A DNA stretch of 64,000 nt, taken from the NCBI GenBank assembly GCA_006384855.1, contig VCJN01002118.1:1-64000 (forward strand), written 5' to 3'. Below the pieces are notes generated by a model, which was given only the letters and a program-made list of their open reading frames with translations, was not told the origin of the DNA and did no database searches. This document shows, piece after piece, positions 1-11,800 of the stretch. The translations under genes were made by a program, and so were the position numbers. Each line of letters opens with the position of its first letter. The stretch's first letter is position 1. The stretch comes from Tetraselmis striata (Eukaryota > Chlorophyta > Chlorodendrophyceae > Chlorodendrales > Chlorodendraceae).

Positions 1-120
1 CCCGAGGCCTGCCCCTTGGCCGGTCAACGCCTCCAGCGTGCCGCCCACCTTCGGCACTCTCACGGCGCAGGTCGCCAGCAGCATAGTGACCGCTACCAGC
101 CACGTGACGCGGGTCCGCAT
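1..120 (-). CDS. 5' end of a secreted or membrane protein gene (partial)
   Basis: A minus-strand ATG at 120 opens a frame that stays open to the window edge (40 codons). The first residues are MRTRVTWLVAVTMLLATCAV, a positively charged start followed by a hydrophobic run and a small-residue Ala/Cys region. That is the layout of a signal peptide or signal anchor. The rest of the gene lies outside the window, so no family can be named. The start is chosen because the targeting signal begins directly at this ATG. The call is an inference from composition; a chance open frame in GC-rich DNA remains possible. Confidence 0.45.
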   Translation of the reverse strand, partial: MRTRVTWLVAVTMLLATCAVRVPKVGGTLEALTGQGAGLG

Positions 121-945
121 GCTGGGCCGCCGCCGTGGCGTGGGGATGCAGAGGGAATAGAACCCTATGCAGCTAGGGGAGGCGCGAGGCCCGGAATTGC
201 GCTCGCGCGGAGCGGACGGTGGTCAGCCAGTCGCCGCTGCCTTCACTCAGCGAGTACTGCGACTGGACGAGAGCCGTCGTGCGGCTCAGTAGCCGCCTAC
301 TGAGCGCCCTTACTGTCAAGATCGGCGGTGACTGACTGCGGAGAGGGAGTGTAGATGGGGCCGAGAGGTTATTCGGCAGAGGGAGCGCCCGTCCGGTGTG
401 GTTTCTGGGCATTGCCATCGTCCAGGCGGATGAGGGACAGGCGGGGGGGGGAGGGGGGGGGGGGGGGGGGGGGGGGGGCGCGGAGGGGATTGAGGACGAA
501 CCGGCGCGCCGTCCGTTAGCCGGTTAGCCGGAAAGCAGTGCTTGGTGAAACATGGCTGCTATACTCGTAGCGTTTGTCGAATTGAGTTGATTGCAGAATG
601 CAGTCTGTTACAATATGCCGGTCGCATTTCATATCTAGTCTGTAGCGGTATGACTCGGTGCCGCGGACAGGCAGCTAGTATCCTGATAACTAAGGAGTTG
701 CATGTTACAAGGAATATTACTGGCACCTAGTCGTGGATGTACCAGTAATATAACACGCGTGAAATATCGGCACAATAACAGTATGATTGCACGATTTCAA
801 TCATGCATTCGAGTCTGGTTTTGCCAAAAAGGGTGCGGAGGCTGGTTTACACGGAAAAGCGCCATTTTATGGCTAGGAAGGTTCAGCGAAAGGGGAGGGA
901 ATGTCGGAGGAGGAGCCCGCAGGGCGGAGGCGGAAAACGGGAGGG
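121..945. other. Non-coding stretch with G tract and part of a dispersed repeat
   Basis: No supported gene. The left part would be the 5' leader and promoter of the gene leaving the window. A nearly pure G tract lies at about 447-478. At about 798-850 lies a sequence containing TTCGAGTCTGGTTTTGCCA followed by GGTTTACACGG. Related copies occur at about 1153-1195 (same strand) and 38665-38740 (opposite strand), so it is a dispersed repeat fragment. Confidence 0.5.
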
Positions 946-1155
946 CGCTGCCGAAGGCAGCGAGCTGGAAGATGGCAGACGAGCTGCTGGTGGCTGTCCT
1001 AAGTAGCTCCCCGGCCGGGAGCGCAGGGCTCGCGGGCGATGGGGTAGCCCGTACCAAACCCCGATGGTAACGGCTTCAAACCACTACAGACCGTACGGGT
1101 CGCACTAGGACAGCTATAGTCCGTTAGGAAACCCCATAAACACGTTTAGATCATT
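946..1155 (+). repeat. Direct repeat, left copy (about 210 bp)
   Basis: This sequence is nearly identical to 3039-3252; the second copy carries a 4-bp duplication (GCAG) near its middle. The repeat begins with a small palindrome (GCTGCCGAAGGCAGC) and ends at GTTTAGATCATT. No coding potential is recognised. The pair could be the ends of a non-autonomous element or a segmental duplication. Confidence 0.85.
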
Positions 1156-3038
1156 TCAATCAAGCATTCGAGTCTGGTTTTGCCAGTTTACACGCGGTTC
1201 GTTTACGACTGCGAGCGTGGGCAGTCGGCAGGCGTGCCGACCAGACGAAGGCGGAAGATGTCTTGAGTTGTAGAGGGGTCTCGCGCCAAGAGGACCTCGA
1301 TCGAGGCGCAGGCGCATCAGACGCGGGCGGGAGATGTTGACGCCGGCATGACATAGGCCGGACGTGTCGCGGAATTAAGGCGCCGTCTCCCGACGGCGCC
1401 CTATAGCATTGGTTGCGCGCCTTGGTGGCGTGCGGCACGAGCCGGAACTGCAGGCCAGTAGAAGCAGCATGGGTAGCAAAGCCCAAGTTGGCGACGAGCG
1501 CCCAGCAAAGCAGCGGCACAGGCACGAGTATGACGAGTACAGCTGCGCGCACGAGCGCGCGAGCGCGCCGAGTACAGTCAGGTGAAGTACTGGTGCACTG
1601 TACCCGACGCGATGATAACTCGTACCCTGTACCTGTACTGGCGATGCACGTTACGAGGGGTGGACACGCAACAACTCGCGATGACAGCGATGTACTGCTG
1701 CCGTCATCACCAGCGGTGGTTGTTTTCGCCCCCTTGCGCGAAGAGCGGCGGGTGAAACGCACAACGCTGAGGGCGCGGAAATGTGGAACCCTGTGTGGTC
1801 GTGCCGTACCGGTTCAGGTGTGTCGGGGTCGGTTGTCGGCGACGTCGCAGAAGACCCGCCGACTCGGTTAGCTGGGTCTTTCTTCGCGGAGAGCGATGAG
1901 CCGACCGCCGTTGCTGCACCAACGACGGCTGCTGACCAACCCACAAAGCGTAGGCTTAGGATGATGCCACGAAACGCACAAGTCGCGTTAGGTGGCGGAG
2001 CTGTCCCCCGGCGGGCAGCTCGTGTTGTCACAGATGCGTTTCCGTGACGTTGGAAGCGGGTTGGCCGGCGTAGAGGCCCTTGTAGCCCATGCCGGCCCGT
2101 AACGATGCCAATGATGTCGGAGCGAGGGTGACGACGAGGCGGCCGCTGCTGCTGCACCAGCGACGGCCGCCGAAGTCCCAAACCCAGAGTTGGCCAAGGG
2201 TAGTTACGTACACCACGAGACGCCAGGCACGCCAGGTGGTAGAGCTGCCCCCCGGCGGGCAGCTGCAAGTTGTCGTGGTCCTTGTGACGACGACGTTGGA
2301 GTAGGAGACGTCGGAGACGCATCGGCACGGGCCGCACAAACGCCTCCCACTGCGACCACAGCAAACGTTGCTGAAGCTTCATTGGGGCGAGGGCAACGAG
2401 CCCTCTCAAAACACCGGCGCGTGAGCGGCGCCACCCATGTAACATGCCAATTACGCGAGTAGTTCCGGAAAACCACAGCATGTAACGACCGTTGATGCCA
2501 CGGCGCCCTGCTGCGAGGACACGGGGGCTGGGTTGTAGTGTCTTGCGGGACAACAAGTGGTCGCCCCGACGACACGGACGTCCTCCTCCGTCCGCGCCGA
2601 TTTGTTGCGGTGGGCGTAGTTGTCGTCGTTGACAACCGTGACGAGCAGCGGCCATGGTGCCGAGCGCGTCCACCTCACCTAAACCTCAAGAGTTGACTAC
2701 TGCGAGAGGGCGCTCCACTGCGGGAGCCCCGAAGGCCTGTATTGCGACTCGACTTCGGGTGTTGAGGTTTAAAGCCCCCCAACGGGGACCCCCCAGCTCC
2801 AATTCCTTGCCGTGCGCATCGCCATCCGAAAACGTCCCAGCTGCAAAGCCAGGGCAAAAACGAAAAACGACCTCGGGCGCACGAGTAGGGAAAAACCACA
2901 CTACCGAGGGGCTGTCTGTCGCTGCCTGATGTTGTAACGCATGTGCGCGGCACGACGACTCACTACCGGGTGCGTGGATGAACCTCGGTGCGGACTTGTT
3001 CAGCCTCAGTGACCCTCCCGCGCACAAGTACGCGAAGC
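1156..3038. other. GC-rich interior between the 210-bp direct repeats
   Basis: Long open frames exist on both strands here, but they overlap each other and have biased, low-complexity composition, so none is called as a gene. About 170 bp is duplicated internally and diverged: a segment near 1910-2060 and one near 2140-2310 share the central motif CCCCGGCGGGCAGCT and its flanks. The region may be the body of a non-autonomous element flanked by the repeats. Confidence 0.4.
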
Positions 3039-3252
3039 CGCTGCCGAAGGCAGCGAGCTGGAAGATGGCAGACGAGCTGCTGGTGGCTGTCCTAAGTAGC
3101 TCCCCGGCCGGGAGCGCAGGCAGGGCTCGCGGGCGATGGGGTAGCCCGTACCAAACCCCGATGGTAACGGCTTCAAACCACTACAGACCGTACGGGTCGC
3201 ACTAGGACAGCTATAGTCCGTTAGGAAACCCCATAAACACGTTTAGATCATT
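3039..3252 (+). repeat. Direct repeat, right copy (about 214 bp)
   Basis: Second copy of the repeat at 946-1155, in the same orientation and nearly identical apart from a 4-bp insertion. Flanking bases differ on both outer sides and no target-site duplication is visible. Confidence 0.85.
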
Positions 3253-3539
3253 ACATGTATATGTACTTGGGCATAATATCGGCGTCGCAGGTTTTGTGGC
3301 GGTACTAGGGTATTCGCTAGGCGTAACCCTCACAGTCCTCGTCGCCGCCGTCCTCGTCCTCATTCTCATCCTCATGCTCCTCATCACTTTCCTCGGTGCT
3401 CTCGTTGTTACCCCGCACAGCGCGGTCAGCCGACCCACCTCCATGCCCAAATTGCTTTTCGTTCTCCCCGTCCGCCGAGAAGTCGTCGTCATCCATGCCC
3501 GTAAAGCGGGGCTTGCGGCCGCGGCGGCGCGGGCGCGCG

Positions 3540-3572
<33 letters not shown>

Positions 3573-4152
3573 TCGCGAACACGCGCTTGGGAGTGTTGTA
3601 GCCTGAGCACCCAACACCGCACGATGTGGGCGGACGACTGGCGGAGGAGCCAGGTCCGTGACGTTTGACTGCTCCCCCTCGGTCCCGTGAGTTCAAACGT
3701 TCAAACGGGCCCAACATCAGAACGCCATGGCGCCCAGGCTGGTGCCGGGCCGAGCAGCAAGCAGGGCGCCGCCTGGCCCCGACGACTCTTTGTGGCCAGC
3801 CTGTACATTGCGCTGAACTTGTATGTTTTGCGTAAAGTACTACTTCCATTTACGGCTCAGTGAGCCAGATTTAGGGCGGTCGTAAATATTCCGATATTTG
3901 CGACCAGCGAGGCCAATCGCAAATCTCCGAGCCGCAAATCCGCCAGTTGACGGCTCAATAGTAATACAACTCCGCCGTGTTAAGCGATTACAACTACTCG
4001 CGAGCCTCAATCGTAAATTCATACCGGGTAATTACCCGTACGATTATTTGAGGTTACGGCCGAAACTGACACGCATCTGACACACTTATCCCCATATTAG
4101 CGATCAAATTTTAAAGCGACCACCTGTACTGGTACGTGTATTTGCGGTACAT
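3253..4152. other. Intergenic, no gene seen
   Basis: Contains a G tract of about 31 bases at 3541-3570, preceded by an alternating GC stretch. Open frames here are shadows of low-complexity sequence (runs of Pro or Gly, or acidic repeats). Nothing else is recognised. Confidence 0.4.
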
Positions 4153-4314
4153 CCGTTGTTCGCTCAGTTGAGCGGTCGTCTCGTGCACGAGAAGTCCCGG
4201 TATCGAATCCTGGCCGATGTAATTTCGGCAATATCGTCCCGGCGTGGCCTGGGTTTTCTAGCCCTTCGGGGTTCGAATGAAGCAACGGTCTACGGGCGAT
4301 GCCAGACCTACGAC
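4153..4314 (+). repeat. tRNA-derived SINE, copy 1
   Basis: The head looks like a tRNA gene: an A-box-like TCGCTCAGTTGAGCGG, an anticodon-stem-like GTCTCGTGCACGAGA, and a B-box-like GGTATCGAATCC. The body continues through GCCCTTCGGGGTTCGAATG to a shared end at GCCAGACCTACGAC. The same arrangement occurs in the opposite orientation at 21722-21898, so this is a dispersed family and not a lone tRNA. Internal pol III promoter boxes are the expected driver. Confidence 0.8.
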
Positions 4315-4590
4315 CAGGGGTACGGGTAACTACACCTGCTACGACTGCAGCTGGTGCAAGAGGTAGAGTGCTCTCCCTGTAACCAAAAAGTACTATGCAA
4401 GAGGTAGAGTGCTGGGGCGGCTTCCGGCTTTAGCAGATGTCCGGGGGCGAATTTACTTTCCTTTTTTACCTGTATTTGGCGCAGCGACTCGGACCGGCTC
4501 AGGCTTGCACACCGCTCGCAACGGCTGCCGGCACCGCCAGCACCGCGCCGCCAGCACCTCCCGAGATTTCCACCTCGAGCCTTCCACCTT

Positions 4591-4846
4591 ATGATGGCGC
4601 CCTGGGCCGCGGTTCGGTCCGCGCTGCGCTGCTGCCGCGGCGCTCCTCCGTCGGCCGTCCCCTCTGCCGCCAGCATATTCGCCTCCGCCCTTCCGAGCGC
4701 AACTTCTCTTGGGGTAGCAGCACCGCGCGCCATCTGGAACGACGCCGGCCAGGGGCAGGCCAATGGCACGCCGGCTGCGCCAACTGGTGCTGGCCAGCAG
4801 CCGCACAGCTTCTACGACTCCACGGTGCAAGAGGTGGGGCGAGAAC

Positions 4847-4877
<31 letters not shown>

Positions 4878-5838
4878 CTTCCCTCTTATTGCCCGTTCCG
4901 GCGGTCGCCGAATCGACGATGCTGATATCCCTCCTCCAGTCCCTGCTATGCTTCTTCGGACCTGGGACCGGAGTGGTAACAGTACGGGTACTCGTAAAAC
5001 CCTTGCAGTGGCACCTCTACGGTCACGACAAACAGTGTCCGTTTTATTTTAAAGCACCAACCCAGGTACTGCAATACGGACCGCAGGTCGCATCCCGCCA
5101 GTAGCTCGTGAATGTTTAGTTTACACGGACCGCTTCATCTTTATGGTCAATTGGGCATCAGTACACTACCGCCGAGGCATTCCACAATACGACTACGAGT
5201 AATCGCATTTCAGTGACGGAACTCCACACAAGTAGGAAATTCCTGTCTCAAGAAGTGCCATTAGAATATACTGCTGTGCTGGGACGATGGACCGGGGCCG
5301 GAGTGGGGGGGGGGGGGGGGGGGTATGTGACAAGGGCGGAGGTCGCTCGGTTAATGAACCTGCACTCCGGTGGATGGGCGCCGAGGTGGCGATCTCGGAG
5401 CAATATAACCATGCATTGAATGGTCGCTTCAGCGTAAGGGGAAGTGTCGCGCGAGCCAGGGCAGGCGCACAATTGAGGTAGCTCGGCAGGGAAGACCAGT
5501 GGCTGTTGTATAACTCCGGTGTATCGGACATGGAGGGGGGGCCTCAGCTGCACATCAGCACCTAGGAATCCGATCAAACCTGGATTAAATCCCGACTTAT
5601 TAGTGACCGTGCATGAACTATTCGGCACACGTACGACAGTGAGGGTACAGCCAACATAAACCATTACTACAAGCCTGGAATTGGTCTTGCATGCAACCTA
5701 TGAACATTCGCTGTAGTTACGCCGACATCCGACCTCTGGCGGGTCGGGCAGATTCTTGTTCGTGGTGATCTTATTACCGCGTTGGCACCCATATATACAT
5801 ATATGTGTGTGTATGTAGTTATATTTATATACATATAC

Positions 5839-5890
<52 letters not shown>

Positions 5891-8800
5891 TATTTGCTCC
5901 TGTATTGAACCGCCACTGAGGCATCCCGCAAAAACCCGGAAACTCTCACCACTCGCAGCAGGTCGCCGCCCGCATCACCACAACAGCCGGCGGCTTGGCG
6001 CTCCAACCCCTTGCACCCTACTTACTCACCCAACCCCCCTTCCCCGCCCTCCCCTTGCTGCTCGCTGTGCGCAGTACGCATTGATGCCCATCAAGGTGCT
6101 CTCCCTGCGCGAGGTGTCTGCCCCCCTCCTGCATCCATGCCCTTCCCCCCCCCCTCCTCCTCCTCCCCCTCCCCCCCCCCCTCCATACCCCTCATCTCCC
6201 TGCAGGTGCAGCTCCAGCTACGCAGCGCCGGGCTCCGAGGCTGCCGCTGCTCACGTACCTCAGCAGGGCTGACGGGGCGGGTGGGGCGCTGCACAGATGC
6301 TGGAGTTTGGGCTCACTGTCAGGAAGGACCGCAGCCAGCGGCTGAGGAGTGCGCGCTACGTGCAGCGGGAGGTGCGGACTCGGAGGGCCCCCTTTTCCCC
6401 CGCCTCCCGCCTCCCCACCCGCGCGTGCCGCCTCTTTGCGTCCGGAAGGCATTGGTGCATGGTGGGAGACCGGCCGGCTGCCTGTCTGACTGCTTTCCCG
6501 CCGGCGTTGCAGCTGCCCCGCCGCCTGGCGCGCCGCCTGATGGACCTGCAGCTGCTGCCGTACATTGTGGTGACCAACCCGCACATCCGGCGCGTCTACG
6601 ATGCGTACTACCACGCGTTCCAGGTGCGGCGGCGGGGAAGGGGGATGGTTGGATGGCGCGGGGGGGGGGGGGGCTGGCTGGCGCGGGGGGGGGGGGGGGG
6701 GGGAGGGGGGGGGTCGTCATGCCGGAGATGCCAACATGAGAGGTATGCAGGGAGAGGAGAAGGGCGGAGGGAAGATGGGGCTTGCGGCGCTGTCACACCC
6801 CGCCACGGTACTCCCTCCTGCTTCCCCCCAGACGCTCCGCCTGCAGCAGCCTGTGCTGGATGAGGCGCAGAACGCGGAGTTTACGCGCCTGCTGAAGCGG
6901 CTCGTGGACGAGCACGGTGAGGCGGTGGACCGCAATCCCCCTCCCTCCTCTTGTTTCCCTGATTGCCCTCCCCACCCTGCATTGATGCAACACAGTGCCC
7001 CCCCCCCCCCCCCCCCCCCCCGCTCCAGCTTCGTCTCCATATCCACTTCCACCAGGCGTTGCCGGCATAAATGCGGCCACCTCCCGTCAGCCATCAGACA
7101 TCAGACATCAGCCGCATGTTTTCCTCTGCCTGTGTGCCCATCCCAGCCGCCACCATCAGCGTGTCAGACAATCGGCATCTTCTGTCTGCCACCCCCCCCC
7201 CCCCCTCCCGCGTCATCTCCCGGGGGGTCAATGCGCTTTGGTCCCGCTTTCTCGCCCTCCCCCACACGGCATTGCTGTAATCACAGTGCCAGGTGTCTGC
7301 ACCCCCCCCCCCCCCCCCCCCCCCCCCCCCACCTGCCCCGGCATCTCCACCTCCTCATCCACCTCTATCTCCGACACGGACATGTGCACCTGCGTGCACT
7401 CCGTCTAGCCGCCCCAAGCACATGTCTCTCCGTCCCGTACTTAGGAAGCGCACCAACCAATAAAAGACTCCCAAGGATCTCAGGTGCCGGCTCGCGCACG
7501 CCCCCCTCAGTCTCTCAGTATCCCTCCTCTCACGCCTCCCCCCAACTCCCTATTGTTGCGCTCCCCACCCCTCTGCGGCACGCCCCGGAAGCGCCCATGC
7601 TGGACTCGCTCGCCCACGGCCTGCGCGAGTGCGCCTCCAAGCCCATCATCGGCGGCCGGCTCAAGCTGGACGGCTTCTTCGACAACATGCTGCGGTGAGT
7701 GCGCACGTCCTTGCGGCCCCCACCCAGGCCGGGGCCAGCTGCCCGCGTAAGCAACCCTATCGCTTGACACCTCCCATACCAGCCGGGCAGCGCCTCCGGG
7801 CGTGAAGCGTGACAAGGCCAAATGCTCACTGTTCCATGCAGCTGGGGCCAGGGCTCTCCCTGCCACCTGCGGCACAAGTTACGCCCTGCCTGTCAGAGGT
7901 CAAATGTAGATGACACCATAGCGGAAGTATATTTTATAGATAGGTTGCATGCAAGCCGCATTTTAGGCTTACGATGAATAAGGGTTCTTCTGTTGGGTTC
8001 TTATAGTATCTTATAAGCAGGCATGAATAAGGGTTCTTTTAGGACTACAGCCAAGCACCCTATTGGGGCCGGGTGATGCCCTCTAGCTACCCCCAGGCCT
8101 CCGGGCTAGGCGCGCTTAACCATACCATACCACAAGGGTTCTTTGCGTCCGCACCTGTGCCCGGTGAAAGACGCTACGGCTCGTTTATTGTCGCAAGCAG
8201 CCACCACGCTGTCTTCAGGGCATGCATCCCTCCTTAGCCGCGCGGCCCACCGCTACCCCCCCCCCCCCCCCCCTCCCCGGCTTTGCCCCCCTGGCAGGAG
8301 CCGAATCAGCCGCCGAGTGCTTGCGGAGCAGCACATTCAGCTCAGCCGCCCCTCGCTGGACCACATCGGCGTCATTGCGACGCAGCTGTCGATGTACGAC
8401 ACCGTCGATTTTGCTGCTCAGCGAACGCGGCAGGTGAGGCGGCAGCCAGAAAGAAGCCTTTGTTTCAAACACAGGACTTACAGGCACTCGCGTTGATAGG
8501 GAGGAAAGGGAGCACAGCGCCAGGAATTGTTTATACCATGCCATGTATGGTGCGGATTCTTCGAAGCTAGTACATATATTGATGTATTGATGTCCATACA
8601 GTCCTGTACCGTACTGTCCCTTTGGATCCCTTGACGATCACTCTTTTCAACCCCCTCCGTGAAGACACTCCACACCCACACCCACACCCACACACCGGAA
8701 ATGCTCTCCCAGGCAGAGGGTCATCTGCACATTTGAGTGCGGCATATTTACATATTAGAAAATGATTGGAGATGCAGCAGTAATCAATCCTTAACCCGCT

Positions 8801-11800
8801 CTGGATGGATCCTACTTCATCGGCGGCTTGAGTCCCAAGCACCGCATGCAGCTCCATTCTCTCTCTCTCTCTCTCTCTCTCTCTTCCTCATAAACCCCCT
8901 TTTTCTTCCTTCCCGCCGCCCGTGCGGGCGGGCGCAGGTCTGCACCGAGACGTACGGGCGGTCACCGGAGGTGATAGTCAGCGGGGATGTGCGCGCGGTG
9001 ATGCCGTACATCCCGATGCACCTGGACTACATGCTGTACGAGCTGCTGAAGAACGCGAGCAGGCGCGGCGCTCCCTACTCGGAACCCCCTCCCCTCCCTC
9101 CCCGCTGGTGCTGGCATTCTTTGCTTCAGAACATGCCTCCTTTCTCACCCAGTCTCTCCAAACACAGTCACCTTTTTAGAGCGCCCCTCGGTTTGCGAAT
9201 GATGAGACAGCTGCGCCACTGCGGTGCGTTTAGCAAGCAGCTCCAGAAGACGCGATCTCGAATTCGGTTATTGTATTTGATCTCCATATAGGTATTGGTG
9301 TGATGCCTGGATTCATGTTTTGTATTTTCACTGTTCGGGATTCCCTCACCTGGACAGGTTTGAGGGCGGCTGCCTCGTGGCAGACTCTATCATACCGTTT
9401 CTACTTCCTGTCATATGGCATGTGCAGCCCTGCTCTTATTTTTGTGATGTTGGCAGTCGTGAGAGACTGCGAGGGGGGGGGGAGGGTAATACCCGTGACA
9501 CACAAGACTGCTCGGGTGCAGTTGGAGAGGGTACAACCTGACATACTGCAGCTCATTAGGACAAAACGCTGCGGCAGCATCGCATTGGTGTCATCACGAG
9601 TATGAAAACAGTGGTGCTCAACGAGATCAGGTTGCTTCAGGGGGCGTGTGACAGCCACGGCTGCCGATTTGCCTATAATAACAACCCTTATTATATAAGC
9701 CTCAAATTGGGCGCGAATGCAGCCTATAAAAACAGTAACTGTACAGGCAGTTTTGCGTTATGATTTCGTCTGCATGTAATCCCTGGTAGGCAGGGCAGCC
9801 TCTTATTCGCAGTCTGCATATTACCGCGCCGGCACCCATACGCGAAATGATGCGGGGAAAGAGAGAGAGAGAGAGCCTTACATGAAGCTGTTGGTGGGTT
9901 GGAGGGCAACACGGCATCCCAGTTGGGTGAACAGCTAAGCCATGCTCGAAGGTGATTTTTTAGGATCCGTAGTGTAGAATGTAGTGGGTAGAGTAGAACG
10001 TGTGGGTCCGGAGTGTAAGAAAGTATGATACGAACTGTATACTTGTGTGGGTTGCGGGCGCGTTAGGTAAGTATATCGTTCATAAGGTCGCGGCGCCGCT
10101 GAAAGCAAACTCCTGACCCACGTTTATATTCATATAGGTACAGGTAGCATTAAGTCACCTTAAGCTGGATGTACGATCCCCCTTCCCCCCCCCCTCCCTC
10201 TCTCTCTCTCTCTCTCCCTCTCCCTCTCCCTAGGTGTAGGTAGTCTGCTTATACTCATCGGTTTGTGAAGTCAGTAGGCAGCTATGGCCACATTCCAGGT
10301 AGTTACGGGTGCCAATGCGGTAAGAGGATTACTGTTCGATAAGAACCTGCCCAGCCTGCCAGGCTTCAAATGTAGATGAAACTATAGCAGAACTACAGCG
10401 GGATGTTTTAATAGGTTGCTAGCCAGCCCAATTGCAGGCTTGCAAAAAGGGTCCATCTAGGTGCGTCGGCACCCGTAGCAGCATTGGGCGCGCAAGTAGA
10501 GCCCAGCTGATGAGTGCGAGCTGGTGAGGGCGCTTAGGTGGCTCATGGGGGGCATGCGCACTCGCCCCTGACAGGGCCGTGATGGAGTGCCACCTTCGGA
10601 GCACGCGGAAGGGGCGCAGCCTCCCGCCTGTACAGGTGCGGCAGGAATTCACTCTGCGATGGGGTAGCTCATCTGGGTGGCGAGGGCGGGTGTTGGGGGG
10701 GGGGGGGGGGGGGCAAAGCCACGCTGTTGACTCCCACAAGGATCTGCGGAGTGCCTCCTATCTATAGCACTACAGTATCCGTCAGGCATCTCGGAACTGG
10801 CCGGTGACTTACAACACGTGGAAGGAAGGGGATCGGAAGGTCGTCAGTTCCAGGTTGGTGGCAAGTGGGGGTGTTGACTGGCGAGATTATTGCCCTATAA
10901 GTACTACAACGCCTGCCACCCGTACCGTGTAGGGGTGTGTATGAGTGCCAACACGGCCAAAAGAGCACTGCAAATAAGAACCCGCCCCACCTGCTGCCTG
11001 CGGTCAAATGTGGACGAAAGTGTGGCAGAACAATAGCAAATGTATGGGTTGCATGCAAACCGCATTTGAGGCTTGTAATAAGGGTTGTTATGGGTGCGTA
11101 GGCACCCGTAGGAGCATCAGTGCCTGTACGCCTTTATATTAGCGCCCACTGAATAGTGTCACTATTGGAACTCAAGTCATGGACCGGCGGACGGGGTGGT
11201 AAAAAGCCACTTGGATTGGTAGCCTTGCAGAGGTTCATTGACCGTGGGATGATAGCCACCCCCCAGGGTCCAGTCTGGAGACTTTGGCTTGCCAGGATAA
11301 GCCGCTTGTGACAGGCATATCTTGCACCAACCCGCCTCTCCCTCCGCCCCAGCCTTGACGGTGTGCCTCGGCCCCGGCTCGCCGCGGTAGTAAGAATACG
11401 TCAAATAAGGTTCTGTCACAGGGATTGACTAGGGTTTCTTAGGGTATTGAGTAAGGTGCCTGTCAGAAGTAAGGTGTAGACGGAGCTGCAGCCGCGGAAC
11501 TATAGCGAGCGTTCTCATAGGCTGCATGCGAGCCCAGGTTGACAAAACCTGTAATAAGTGCGCTCCTAAGTGCGTCCGGCACCCGTACGCGCGGGGCAGG
11601 TGGCGCTGTGCGAGGGCGAGGGCGACATGACCATCCGCATCAGCGACCGCGGCGGCGGCATCTCCGACGCCGACATGGAGCGCGTGTGGCAGTGCGCCCC
11701 CGTGCTGATCTCCCTCTCTTTCCTAGAATGTTTCCCTGTCACCGTTGCCCTGTGGCCCATGCCTGCGAACGCGCGTCACTGGGTGGAGCAGCACTTGAGG

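Noticed and set aside
1651-2673. 340-codon open frame on the minus strand
   Set aside because: Composition is GC-driven, competing frames on both strands are equally open, no motif is visible, and it lies in a repeat-bounded block.
4153-4230. A functional tRNA gene
   Set aside because: The tRNA-like head is imperfect and is followed by a shared non-tRNA body found at a second locus, which fits a SINE better.
6011-6739. Long plus-strand frame rich in Pro/Arg
   Set aside because: It overlaps kinase exons in the wrong frame and is driven by C/G tracts; the spliced kinase explains the conserved parts.
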